From positions 1 through 12,540 of the forward strand of contig JANMVV010000366.1 of the NCBI GenBank assembly GCA_031392925.1: a DNA stretch of 12,540 bases. The letters run 5' to 3'. This DNA comes from JAGNNV01 sp031392925. Lineage in GTDB: Bacteria > Acidobacteriota > Vicinamibacteria > Fen-336 > JAGNNV01. The position numbers and the translations under genes are program-made. Below the pieces are notes generated by a model, which made no database searches, was not told where the DNA came from, and worked only from the letters and a program-made list of their open reading frames with translations. This document shows, piece after piece, positions 1 to 5,966 of this stretch (its first letter is position 1; each line of letters starts with the position of its first letter).

Positions 1-539
1 CGCGCTTCGCGGAGGATCCGCACCGCCTCCTCGATGGGCACCCCGAACTTGTTCTCGCGCAGGCCGGTCGAGATGTACGGGTGCGATTTCGGATCGACGT
101 CGGGGTTCACCCGCAAGGTGATGGAGGCTCGCGCGCCGCGAGCGGCGGCGAGCGACGACAATCGCCGCAACTCCGACTCGCTCTCGACGTTGAACTCGCC
201 GATGCCGGTGTCGAGGCCCAAAGACAGCTCCTCGTCGGTCTTCCCCACGCCGGAGAAGACGATGTCCTCAGGCTTGAAACCGGCGCGGAGGGCCTGCTTC
301 AGTTCACCGCCCGAGACAATGTCGGCGCCCGCGCCGAGCGAGACGAACACCTTCAGAAGGCCGAGCGACGCGTTGGCCTTGAACGCGTAGCAGATTCGGT
401 GCGGAACGGAGCCGAAAGCCGCCTCGTAGGCACGGTAGGCGCTCTCGATTCGCTCGCGGGAGTAGACGTAGAGCGGTGTCCTGAACTCGCGGGCCAGCGC
501 AGGGGCGCCCTCCCTGATCCAGTCTTTCTTGATGGACAT
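1..539 (-). CDS. lysA: Diaminopimelate decarboxylase, N-terminal part (partial, cut by left edge)
   Basis: LysA is a PLP enzyme that decarboxylates meso-diaminopimelate to L-lysine, the last step of lysine synthesis in the cytoplasm. The first 179 codons are present; a full LysA is usually about 400-450 residues, so the C-terminal beta domain lies outside the window. The reading begins MSIKKDW. It shows the fold-III PLP lysine motif YAFKAN (Lys54), then SGGEL, the segment FSGVGKTDEEL, the strand ITLRVNPDVDP and the family motif HPYISTGLRENKFG. The ATG overlaps the stop of the upstream transporter gene as TGATG, which fixes the start and suggests translational coupling. A weak purine stretch (CAGAG) lies just upstream. 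Other fold-III decarboxylases (ornithine/arginine type) are possible but fit the HPYISTG segment less well. Confidence 0.93.
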   Translation of the reverse strand, partial: MSIKKDWIREGAPALAREFRTPLYVYSRERIESAYRAYEAAFGSVPHRICYAFKANASLGLLKVFVSLGAGADIVSGGELKQALRAGFKPEDIVFSGVGKTDEELSLGLDTGIGEFNVESESELRRLSSLAAARGARASITLRVNPDVDPKSHPYISTGLRENKFGVPIEEAVRILREA

Positions 540-1894
540 CAACTCTGCCGGTCGCGCAGGATCTTTGCCGCGACGCCCGAAAGCCCGATGATGCCCACGA
601 GGTTTGGGAAGATCTGCAGACTGTTCATGAGGTCGCCCCAGTTCCAGACCAGGTCCACCTTGCTGGTGGCACCGATGACCACCAGCGCGCAGTAGACCCA
701 GCGATAGGGCAAGACGATCTTCCGCCCGAAGATGTACTCGAGCGACTGCTCGCCGTAGTACGACCAGCCGGTGAGTGAGGTGTATCCGAAGAGGAACACG
801 CAGACGGTCACGAGGGAGCCGCCGATGCCCGGCATGGACGACTCGAAAGCGCCCGCCACCGCCGCGGCGCCCGTCGGCCCGGCCTTCCACACCCCGGTGA
901 CGATGATGGAGAGAGCGCTGATCGAGCTGGTCACGAAGGAGACGATGAAGACCTCCATGATGGCGTTCAGGCCCTGGTGAAATGGATCCTTGCTCCGCGC
1001 CGCGCCGTAGACCACGGCGGCGGTCCCGTAGCCCGCCTCGTTCGCATAGATGCCGCGCGCGATGCCGTAGCGCATGGCCACCATGATGCCGACCCCCGCG
1101 GTGCCCCCGAGAAGCGCATCTTTGGTGAAGGCCCCGCGCACGATCATGGACAGGGCTTCCGGGATCTGAGCGGCATGAGTGATGAGGACGATGGCGCCGC
1201 CGGTAAGGTAGAGAATCACCTTGAGGGGCGCCGCCTTCTCGAGGGCGCGGCCAATCGTCTTCACCCCGCCGATGATGGTGACCAGGCACAGGATCGCAAG
1301 CACGACGCCGGTGGCGATCTTCGGGACGCCCCACTGGGAGTTCATCACGTCCGCGATGGAGTTGGGCTGAGTGAAGGGCGTGGTGGTCAGGGCCGCGACG
1401 CCGGCCACGAAGGCATAGGTCCAGCCCATCCGCTTCATATTCAGGCCATCGGCGAGATAGATCATCGGCCCGGCGAGGAGCCCGCCTTCGCCGGATCGAC
1501 GGTAGTGAACACCGAGGACGGCCTCGGTGAACTTGACCGCCATGGCTAAGGCACCCCAGGCCCAGATCCAGAACAGGGCGCCCGGCCCGCCCTTGACGAT
1601 CGCGGTGGCCACACCCGCGATGTTCCCGGTACCGATGGTGGCGCCGAGCGCAGTCATGAAGGTCTGGAAGGGCGAAAGCGCGCCCTTCGCTTTGAGCTCA
1701 TCGATCCCGAAGAAGGCCCGAAGCGCCGATCCGAAATGGACGAACTGGACGAAGCCCAGGCGGATGGTCAAAAACAGGCCGACCGCGAAGAGCAGGGCGA
1801 TCGTCCAGGGCCCGAAGACGAAGTCGCTGGCCTTCCCTATCGGCTCGGCCCAGACTCGGTTCAAATCGTCGACGAGGGTCGTGATGCCGGACAT
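539..1894 (-). CDS. Sodium:alanine/glycine symporter, AGCS family
   Basis: This is an inner-membrane secondary transporter of the alanine-or-glycine:cation symporter family, 451 residues, the usual length. The signature region is clear at about residues 82-108: ALGATIGTGNIAGVATAIVK followed by GGPGALFW, which forms the conserved unwound helix around the substrate and sodium site in this family. Many hydrophobic segments follow, and the protein ends RDRQS. Its stop overlaps the ATG of lysA (TGATG), so the two are co-transcribed and probably translationally coupled. The start at 1894 has no good Shine-Dalgarno sequence, so a nearby alternative start is possible. The exact amino acid carried (Ala, Gly or another small neutral one) cannot be read from sequence. 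Pairing with lysA suggests amino-acid or peptidoglycan-precursor metabolism, which is inference. Confidence 0.93.
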   Translation of the reverse strand: MSGITTLVDDLNRVWAEPIGKASDFVFGPWTIALLFAVGLFLTIRLGFVQFVHFGSALRAFFGIDELKAKGALSPFQTFMTALGATIGTGNIAGVATAIVKGGPGALFWIWAWGALAMAVKFTEAVLGVHYRRSGEGGLLAGPMIYLADGLNMKRMGWTYAFVAGVAALTTTPFTQPNSIADVMNSQWGVPKIATGVVLAILCLVTIIGGVKTIGRALEKAAPLKVILYLTGGAIVLITHAAQIPEALSMIVRGAFTKDALLGGTAGVGIMVAMRYGIARGIYANEAGYGTAAVVYGAARSKDPFHQGLNAIMEVFIVSFVTSSISALSIIVTGVWKAGPTGAAAVAGAFESSMPGIGGSLVTVCVFLFGYTSLTGWSYYGEQSLEYIFGRKIVLPYRWVYCALVVIGATSKVDLVWNWGDLMNSLQIFPNLVGIIGLSGVAAKILRDRQS

Positions 1895-1987
1895 GGAAGG
1901 CTTGTAGCGAAGTCTCTGGTGAAAGGAAGTGCCGGCAAGGAGGCGAAAACTGCGGAGGCCGCAACTTCCACGATGCTAACATCGAGC

Positions 1988-2010
1988 AAAGACGACACAT
2001 CGCCGTCTTT
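1988..2010. promoter_or_regulatory. Hairpin/palindrome in divergent intergenic region
   Basis: A perfect 7-bp stem (AAAGACG with CGTCTTT) encloses a 9-base loop, 30 bases upstream of the TPR/cyclic-nucleotide gene. On the plus strand it is followed by one more T, so it superficially resembles a short A-stem/T-tail terminator. No gene ends just upstream on this strand, so a 5'-leader hairpin or an operator half-site pair is more plausible. The 146-base region 1895-2040 otherwise holds only the divergent promoters, for which I see no convincing -35/-10 pair. Confidence 0.3.
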
Positions 2011-2040
2011 TGAGAAGCTATGTCCATCCACAGGTAATGC

Positions 2041-3060
2041 ATGTCTGATCAGGTTCAGGATCTCATCGCGAAAAAGAACTTCTCCAAGGCGGTGGAAGTC
2101 CTGCGGGCGCAGACGCAGGCCAAACCCCACGACCGGCGGATGCGTCTGCAACTGGCGGACGTCTACGTGATGGCCGGCCAGGAACGTCAGGCCATTCCCG
2201 TGCTCATGACCCTGGCCGACCAGGAGGCGAGCGACGGTTTCGCCGCCAAGGCCATCGCCATCCTGAAGCGCATCGAGAAGATCGAGCCCGGCCGCCGCGA
2301 CGTCGAAGAGCGGATGGCCAAGATGATCCAGGACAAGAGCCGCCGCACCCAGTCCGTGGCCAAGCCCGCGAACCTCCCGCCCATCTCGGCCTCGGGCATG
2401 AACTTCGGTTTCGAGGAGATCGACTCTTCGAGCGAGATCGAGCTCGGGGTTTCCGCGCCCGAATCGGAACCCGCACCTTCCTTCGACGCCGGCCCGGCCT
2501 TCGACGCACCGCCCCCGGTCGACTTTTTGCCCGAGCCCGCCGTGACCCCTGCCCCCGCGCCGGCCCCGGCCGCCGATCTGGTCGCGGAGTTCGACGACTC
2601 GTTCGCGGTGGAGCCCGAAACGGCTGAGCCGGCCAAGATGGGACTCTCGACTCCTCTCTTCGACGGCTTCTCTGCCGAGGAACTGGTGGCGGTCATGCGC
2701 GGCCTCGAACTGGTGTCGTTCGAGGCGGGGGACGTGATCGTGGCCGAGGGCGCAGCGGGCGACTCGATGTTCATCCTCACCACCGGCCGGGTCAAGGCCT
2801 ACGTGAAGTCGCCCAAAGGCCGGTCGATGAAGGTGCAGGAGTTCGAAGAAGGGGACTTCTTCGGGGAGATCGCCGTCCTCACCGGCAAGCCCCGCACCGC
2901 CACCCTCACCGCCGCGGTCGACTGCGAGTGCCTCGAGCTCAACCGCGCCACCCTCGATGAGATCACCAAGACCCACCCGGGCGTCCGCGAGGTGCTGAAG
3001 AAGTTCCAGAAGGACCGCGCGCTCTCCACTGTGCAGGCCATCATGGCCGACAAGGGATAG
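2041..3060 (+). CDS. TPR and cyclic-nucleotide-binding domain protein
   Basis: This 339-residue cytoplasmic protein has three parts. Residues 1 to about 100 are helical TPR-like repeats, with phrases such as AKKNFSKAVEVLRAQTQAKP and LADVYVMAGQERQAIPVLMTLA. Residues about 103-199 are a low-complexity linker rich in Pro, Ala, Glu and Asp. Residues about 200-330 form a cyclic-nucleotide-binding domain opening with PLFDGFSAEEL. Its phosphate-binding cassette reads FFGEIAVLTGKPRTAT, residues 273-288; the Glu (276) and Arg (285) that contact the ribose and phosphate of cAMP in CAP and PKA are both kept. There is no DNA-binding helix-turn-helix after the domain, so it is not a CRP-type regulator; a ligand-controlled scaffold or adaptor fits better. 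An AGG about 10 bases upstream is the only ribosome-site candidate. The next gene starts 30 bases downstream in the same frame. Ligand and partner are unknown. Confidence 0.85.
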   Translation: MSDQVQDLIAKKNFSKAVEVLRAQTQAKPHDRRMRLQLADVYVMAGQERQAIPVLMTLADQEASDGFAAKAIAILKRIEKIEPGRRDVEERMAKMIQDKSRRTQSVAKPANLPPISASGMNFGFEEIDSSSEIELGVSAPESEPAPSFDAGPAFDAPPPVDFLPEPAVTPAPAPAPAADLVAEFDDSFAVEPETAEPAKMGLSTPLFDGFSAEELVAVMRGLELVSFEAGDVIVAEGAAGDSMFILTTGRVKAYVKSPKGRSMKVQEFEEGDFFGEIAVLTGKPRTATLTAAVDCECLELNRATLDEITKTHPGVREVLKKFQKDRALSTVQAIMADKG

Positions 3061-3090
3061 TCGAGGACAGGGGCGACGACCAACAAACCA

Positions 3091-3681
3091 ATGGCCTTTG
3101 AGATCGTCACGGCTGAGGACGTCACGGCCGTGGGCCGCGGCGGCGAGTTGCGGGTCAAGCCCGGGACGGTCATCACCGACTGGGCCCGGGAGATCGCCCA
3201 CTCCCGCGACGTGAAGATCATCGAGACCGACGGCGCCACCCGCCTCTCCCTGGCCCTGGGCTCTGACCACGGCGGATTCCCGCTGAAGGAAGCGCTCAAG
3301 GCCCATCTGCTCGAGACCTTCGTGGTCCGCGACGTGGGCGCCCACAGCGTGGATGCGGTCGACTATCCGGATTTCGCCGCCGCGGTCGGGCGCCTGGTGG
3401 CGAGTTCCCAGTGCGACTTCGGCATCATGATCGACGCGGCGGGAATCGGATCGGCGATGGCCGCCAACAAGATCCGCGGAGTGCGCGCGGCCATGTGCAA
3501 CGACGAGGCCGCGGCGAAGAATGCCCGCGAGCACAATGACGCGAACGTCATGACCCTGGGCGCGAAGCTCGTCGATGCCTCAAGAGCCCTCGGTCTGGTC
3601 CAGCTCTTCGTCTCGTCGAAGTGCGTGGAAGACCGGCACAAGCGCCGGGTGGCCAAGATCGCCGCCCTCGAGAGAAACTGA
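3091..3681 (+). CDS. rpiB: RpiB/LacAB-family sugar-phosphate isomerase with N-terminal extension (microcompartment type)
   Basis: This RpiB-type isomerase (ribose-5-P to ribulose-5-P or a similar aldose/ketose phosphate pair) has 196 residues against about 150 for ordinary RpiB. The RpiB core starts near residue 54: LALGSDHGGFPLK (Asp59, His60), DVGAHSVDAVDYPDFA, GIGSAMAANK, REHNDANVMTLGAK. The canonical catalytic Cys of the ICGTG loop is replaced: the loop reads IDAAGIG, with Asp115 at that place. Residues 1 to about 52 are an added small domain (VTAEDV, then LRVKPGTVITDWAREIA) of a kind I associate with proteins from microcompartment loci. ATG 3091 is the first start codon after the in-frame TAG of the upstream gene; no good ribosome site is seen. 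deoC follows after 21 bases, so the two are almost surely one operon. The family is firm; the exact sugar phosphate is not. Confidence 0.88.
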   Translation: MAFEIVTAEDVTAVGRGGELRVKPGTVITDWAREIAHSRDVKIIETDGATRLSLALGSDHGGFPLKEALKAHLLETFVVRDVGAHSVDAVDYPDFAAAVGRLVASSQCDFGIMIDAAGIGSAMAANKIRGVRAAMCNDEAAAKNAREHNDANVMTLGAKLVDASRALGLVQLFVSSKCVEDRHKRRVAKIAALERN

Positions 3682-3702
3682 AGGAAGGCAGGGACAAGGC
3701 CC

Positions 3703-4602
3703 GTGGCTCACCCGCAGCAGGCTCTCGTCGAAACCGTGGTCCGGGCCGTGCTCGCCGCACTCGATACGCGCCCCGGCGTCTCTTTTGAGGCGGCCTGCGC
3801 CTGCCACAACGTGATCGACGGCTGCTGTCCCGATCGCATGTCTTCGTTCGCGCTCGCGGGAGTCGACCGATTCGGCCTCCGCGCCGATCCCAACGTCTAC
3901 CCGCATGGGGTCGCGAGCCTCATCGATCACACTCTGCTCAAGCCGGAAGCGACCCAGAGCGACATCGAACGCCTGTGCGGCGAAGCGCGTCAGTATGGCT
4001 TCGCCACGGTTTGCGTGAACCCCACCTGGGTCGAGTACTGCGCGCACGCGCTCCGGGGCGCCACCGCGCGCGTGTGCACGGTGGTGGGTTTCCCGCTTGG
4101 AGCCACCCTGCCCGAAGTGAAGGCCCTCGAGGCGAAGCGCGTGATCGAGTGCGGCGCCTCCGAGGTCGACATGGTGCTGAACATCGGCGCATTGAAGTCG
4201 AACCTCTACTCCCTCGTGCACGAGGACATCGAGGCGGTGACCTCGGTCTGCCGCCGGATGGGCGCCATCTCGAAGGTCATCATCGAAACGGCCCTTCTCA
4301 CCGATGAGGAGAAGGTCAAGGCCGCGGTGCTCGTTCGTACCGGCGACGCCGACTTCATCAAGACCTCCACCGGCTTCGCTTCCGGGGGGGCCACCGTGGC
4401 CGACGTGGCCCTGCTTCGGCGCGTGGTCGGCCCCGACATGGGGGTGAAGGCCGCGGGCGGCGTCTCGGATTTGAAGTCCGCGAAGGCGATGATCGACGCG
4501 GGCGCCGATCGGATCGGCGCGAGCGTCGGGGTGAAGATCGTGCGCGAACTCACCTCCGGAGTCGCCCCCGCTCCAGCCGCAGGGGATTCTCCGAAGTACT
4601 GA
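3703..4602 (+). CDS. deoC: Deoxyribose-phosphate aldolase with N-terminal extension (microcompartment type)
   Basis: DeoC is a class I aldolase that splits 2-deoxyribose-5-phosphate into glyceraldehyde-3-phosphate and acetaldehyde. The catalytic barrel begins near residue 69 with ASLIDHTLLKPEAT. It carries the Schiff-base lysine in DFIKTSTGF (Lys220), the second active-site lysine in GVKAAGG (Lys249) and the Asp of EVDMVLNIGAL (Asp156), so it should be active. Total length is 299 residues against roughly 210-260 for housekeeping DeoC; the surplus is mostly an N-terminal extension of about 65-70 residues. That extension holds an amphipathic helix (residues 4-21) and a Cys/His cluster (32-45), both listed separately. 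The start is GTG 3703, the first start codon in frame after the rpiB stop, with AAGG upstream. Pairing with rpiB is typical of SPU-type microcompartment loci. The acetaldehyde product is a volatile aldehyde, a usual reason for encapsulation. Confidence 0.93.
   Translation: MAHPQQALVETVVRAVLAALDTRPGVSFEAACACHNVIDGCCPDRMSSFALAGVDRFGLRADPNVYPHGVASLIDHTLLKPEATQSDIERLCGEARQYGFATVCVNPTWVEYCAHALRGATARVCTVVGFPLGATLPEVKALEAKRVIECGASEVDMVLNIGALKSNLYSLVHEDIEAVTSVCRRMGAISKVIIETALLTDEEKVKAAVLVRTGDADFIKTSTGFASGGATVADVALLRRVVGPDMGVKAAGGVSDLKSAKAMIDAGADRIGASVGVKIVRELTSGVAPAPAAGDSPKY
3712..3765 (+). other. Candidate encapsulation peptide at the DeoC N terminus
   Basis: DeoC residues 4-21 read PQQALVETVVRAVLAALD. 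Hydrophobic residues fall at i, i+4, i+5, i+8/9 (Leu8, Val9, Val12, Val13, Val16, Leu17, Leu20), with Glu, Thr and Arg on the other face: a short amphipathic helix. A helix of this kind next to a flexible Pro/Gly-containing stretch (RPG follows) is the usual form of the peptides that target enzymes to microcompartment shells. The helix pattern is seen directly; the targeting role is inferred. Confidence 0.55.
3796..3837 (+). other. Cys/His cluster in the DeoC N-terminal extension
   Basis: Residues 32-45 read CACHNVIDGCCPDR. Four cysteines (32, 34, 41, 42) and one histidine (35) sit within eleven residues, in a protein segment outside the aldolase barrel. The spacing could bind a metal or an iron-sulphur cluster, or form disulphides; nothing in the sequence decides which. 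Housekeeping DeoC has no such segment. Confidence 0.6.
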
Positions 4603-4653
4603 TCCAATCGGACGGCTCGCGCAAGGCCGCGGCCCCGATGGCCTACTCCCCCA

Positions 4654-5895
4654 ATGAATGCCGCCGATCTCGAGCCGGTCAAAGGCGAACAAAGAACCCA
4701 GTCCTCGCTCGACCTCTTCCTGATCTTTGCGGGGGCCAACGTGGTCGCGACCACGTTCGTCACCGGCGCCACCGTGAAGGCGGGATTGTCGTTCTCGAGC
4801 TCGATGGTCGCGGTCATGGTCGGAAGCGTGATCGGCGGGCTGCTCGTGGCCTTGCTCGTGCCCGTGGGTTCGATATGGGGCGTGCCCTCCATCATCGCCC
4901 TGCGCGCTCCCCTCGGACGGCCGGGCGCGCACGTGGTCGCATTGCTCCTCTACATCACCAACTTCGCGTGGATCGCGCTCAACAACGTCATCGCGGCCTC
5001 GGTCACGGAAGCGATGTTCCCCGCGGTCAGCATGCGCGTCATGGCCGTGGTGCTGGGCATCGCGGCGACCCTCATCGTGGCCGGCGGCCCCCGGCTCGTG
5101 GCCATGGCCAACCGCGCTGCCGTGCCCCTGATGGTGGTGGCGGGATCGGTGCTGGCGTGGCTCGCCCTGGGCGCGATCGGCTCCGTCCCGGACCCGGCGC
5201 CCGCATCGACCCTGTCGATGTGGCAGGCCCTCGACCTCGTGATCGCGTACCAGGTCTCCTGGATCCTGATGTTCGCGGACTACTCCCGCTACAGCGCGTC
5301 CCCCTCACGAAGCGGCCTCGCCGTTTTCGCCTCCCTTTCCCTCACCAGCATTCTGGGGATGGCGCTTGGCGCCTTGCTCTGCGCGATCTCGGGGAGCACC
5401 GACCCCGGGGCCATGCTCGCGGCATTGGGTTCGCCACCCCTGGGCGCGGCCCTTCTCGCCACCGCCACCATCACCACGAACTTCGTAAACATCTACCTCT
5501 CGGCGCTCGCTCTGCGCAGCCTGATCCCAAGGATCAAGGACCGCCCCGCGGTCATGATCACCGGCCTCGTCGGCGCCGCGCTCTCGGTTCTCTCTCGCGG
5601 ATGGATCGACGGCTACTCCGCGTTCATGGGAACGCTGGGGCTGATTCTCGTCCCCCTCGGCGGCGTGGCCCTCGCCCAGTTCTTTCCCTTCCCGAAGGAG
5701 ATCGAGCCGGGCGAGCTGTATGAGGCGGAGGGCCGATTCGCGACGCCGGGATGGGCGGGGCTCATCGCCTGGAGCGCGGGCGCCTTCGTCTACTGGCGCT
5801 ATCAGGCGACGGGCGCCACCTTGCCCGCGCTGCTGGTCAGCTTCGCCCTCTTCGCATTGATGAGGCATCGGGGTTCACGAGTCGGCGGACCGTAG
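4654..5895 (+). CDS. NCS1-family nucleobase:cation symporter (purine/cytosine permease-like)
   Basis: This 413-residue inner-membrane transporter has about 12 hydrophobic segments. Family marks are the first helix region (FLIFAGANVVATTFVTGATV), the conserved Gly-rich helix (VGSVIGGLLVALLVPVGSIW) and, in the middle, YQVSWILMFADYSRY, which matches the SW...DYSRY motif of nucleobase:cation symporter-1 proteins such as CodB and CytX. The substrate is therefore probably a purine, pyrimidine or related heterocycle such as hydroxymethylpyrimidine or allantoin; I cannot choose among them. The gene starts 51 bases after deoC in the same frame. ATG 4654 is the first start codon after the deoC stop in that frame, and no clear ribosome site precedes it. 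Co-location with DeoC and an RpiB-like isomerase suggests handling the base and the sugar of nucleosides together, which is inference. Confidence 0.85.
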   Translation: MNAADLEPVKGEQRTQSSLDLFLIFAGANVVATTFVTGATVKAGLSFSSSMVAVMVGSVIGGLLVALLVPVGSIWGVPSIIALRAPLGRPGAHVVALLLYITNFAWIALNNVIAASVTEAMFPAVSMRVMAVVLGIAATLIVAGGPRLVAMANRAAVPLMVVAGSVLAWLALGAIGSVPDPAPASTLSMWQALDLVIAYQVSWILMFADYSRYSASPSRSGLAVFASLSLTSILGMALGALLCAISGSTDPGAMLAALGSPPLGAALLATATITTNFVNIYLSALALRSLIPRIKDRPAVMITGLVGAALSVLSRGWIDGYSAFMGTLGLILVPLGGVALAQFFPFPKEIEPGELYEAEGRFATPGWAGLIAWSAGAFVYWRYQATGATLPALLVSFALFALMRHRGSRVGGP

Positions 5896-5905
5896 AGAGC
5901 CGCGG

Positions 5906-5957
5906 CGTCAGCCCCGTCCGCCCTTGGAAGATTCTGCCGAAGCACGGCGGGGTGACG
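5906..5957. terminator. Weak candidate bidirectional hairpin between convergent genes
   Basis: Between the stop of the permease gene and the stop of the DUF1838 gene, CGTCA-g-CCCCGTC (5906-5918) can pair with GGCGGGGTGACG (5946-5957), giving about 12 base pairs with one bulge and a 27-base loop. There is no immediate T tract on either strand; a T-rich stretch starts about 11 bases later and lies within the end of the DUF1838 gene. It may slow or end transcription from both sides, but it is not a classical intrinsic terminator. Confidence 0.3.
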
Positions 5958-5966
5958 GACTCTGGG

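Noticed and set aside
2041..3060. Cyclic-nucleotide protein as a CRP/FNR transcription regulator
   Set aside because: There is no helix-turn-helix after the binding domain; the protein ends about 50 residues past the phosphate cassette.
1861..3534. Long minus-strand open frame of 557 codons across the cyclic-nucleotide and rpiB genes
   Set aside because: It has Arg/Gly/His/Asp-rich composition without any family motif and lies antisense to two clearly recognisable genes; it is a high-GC shadow frame.
4384..4390. Run of seven G in deoC as a possible frameshift or slippage site
   Set aside because: The reading frame stays intact through the Lys249 and C-terminal motifs, so there is no sign of an error or programmed shift.
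3580..4932. Minus-strand open frame of 450 codons opposite deoC
   Set aside because: It is antisense to a complete DeoC with all catalytic residues, and the composition is that of a shadow frame.
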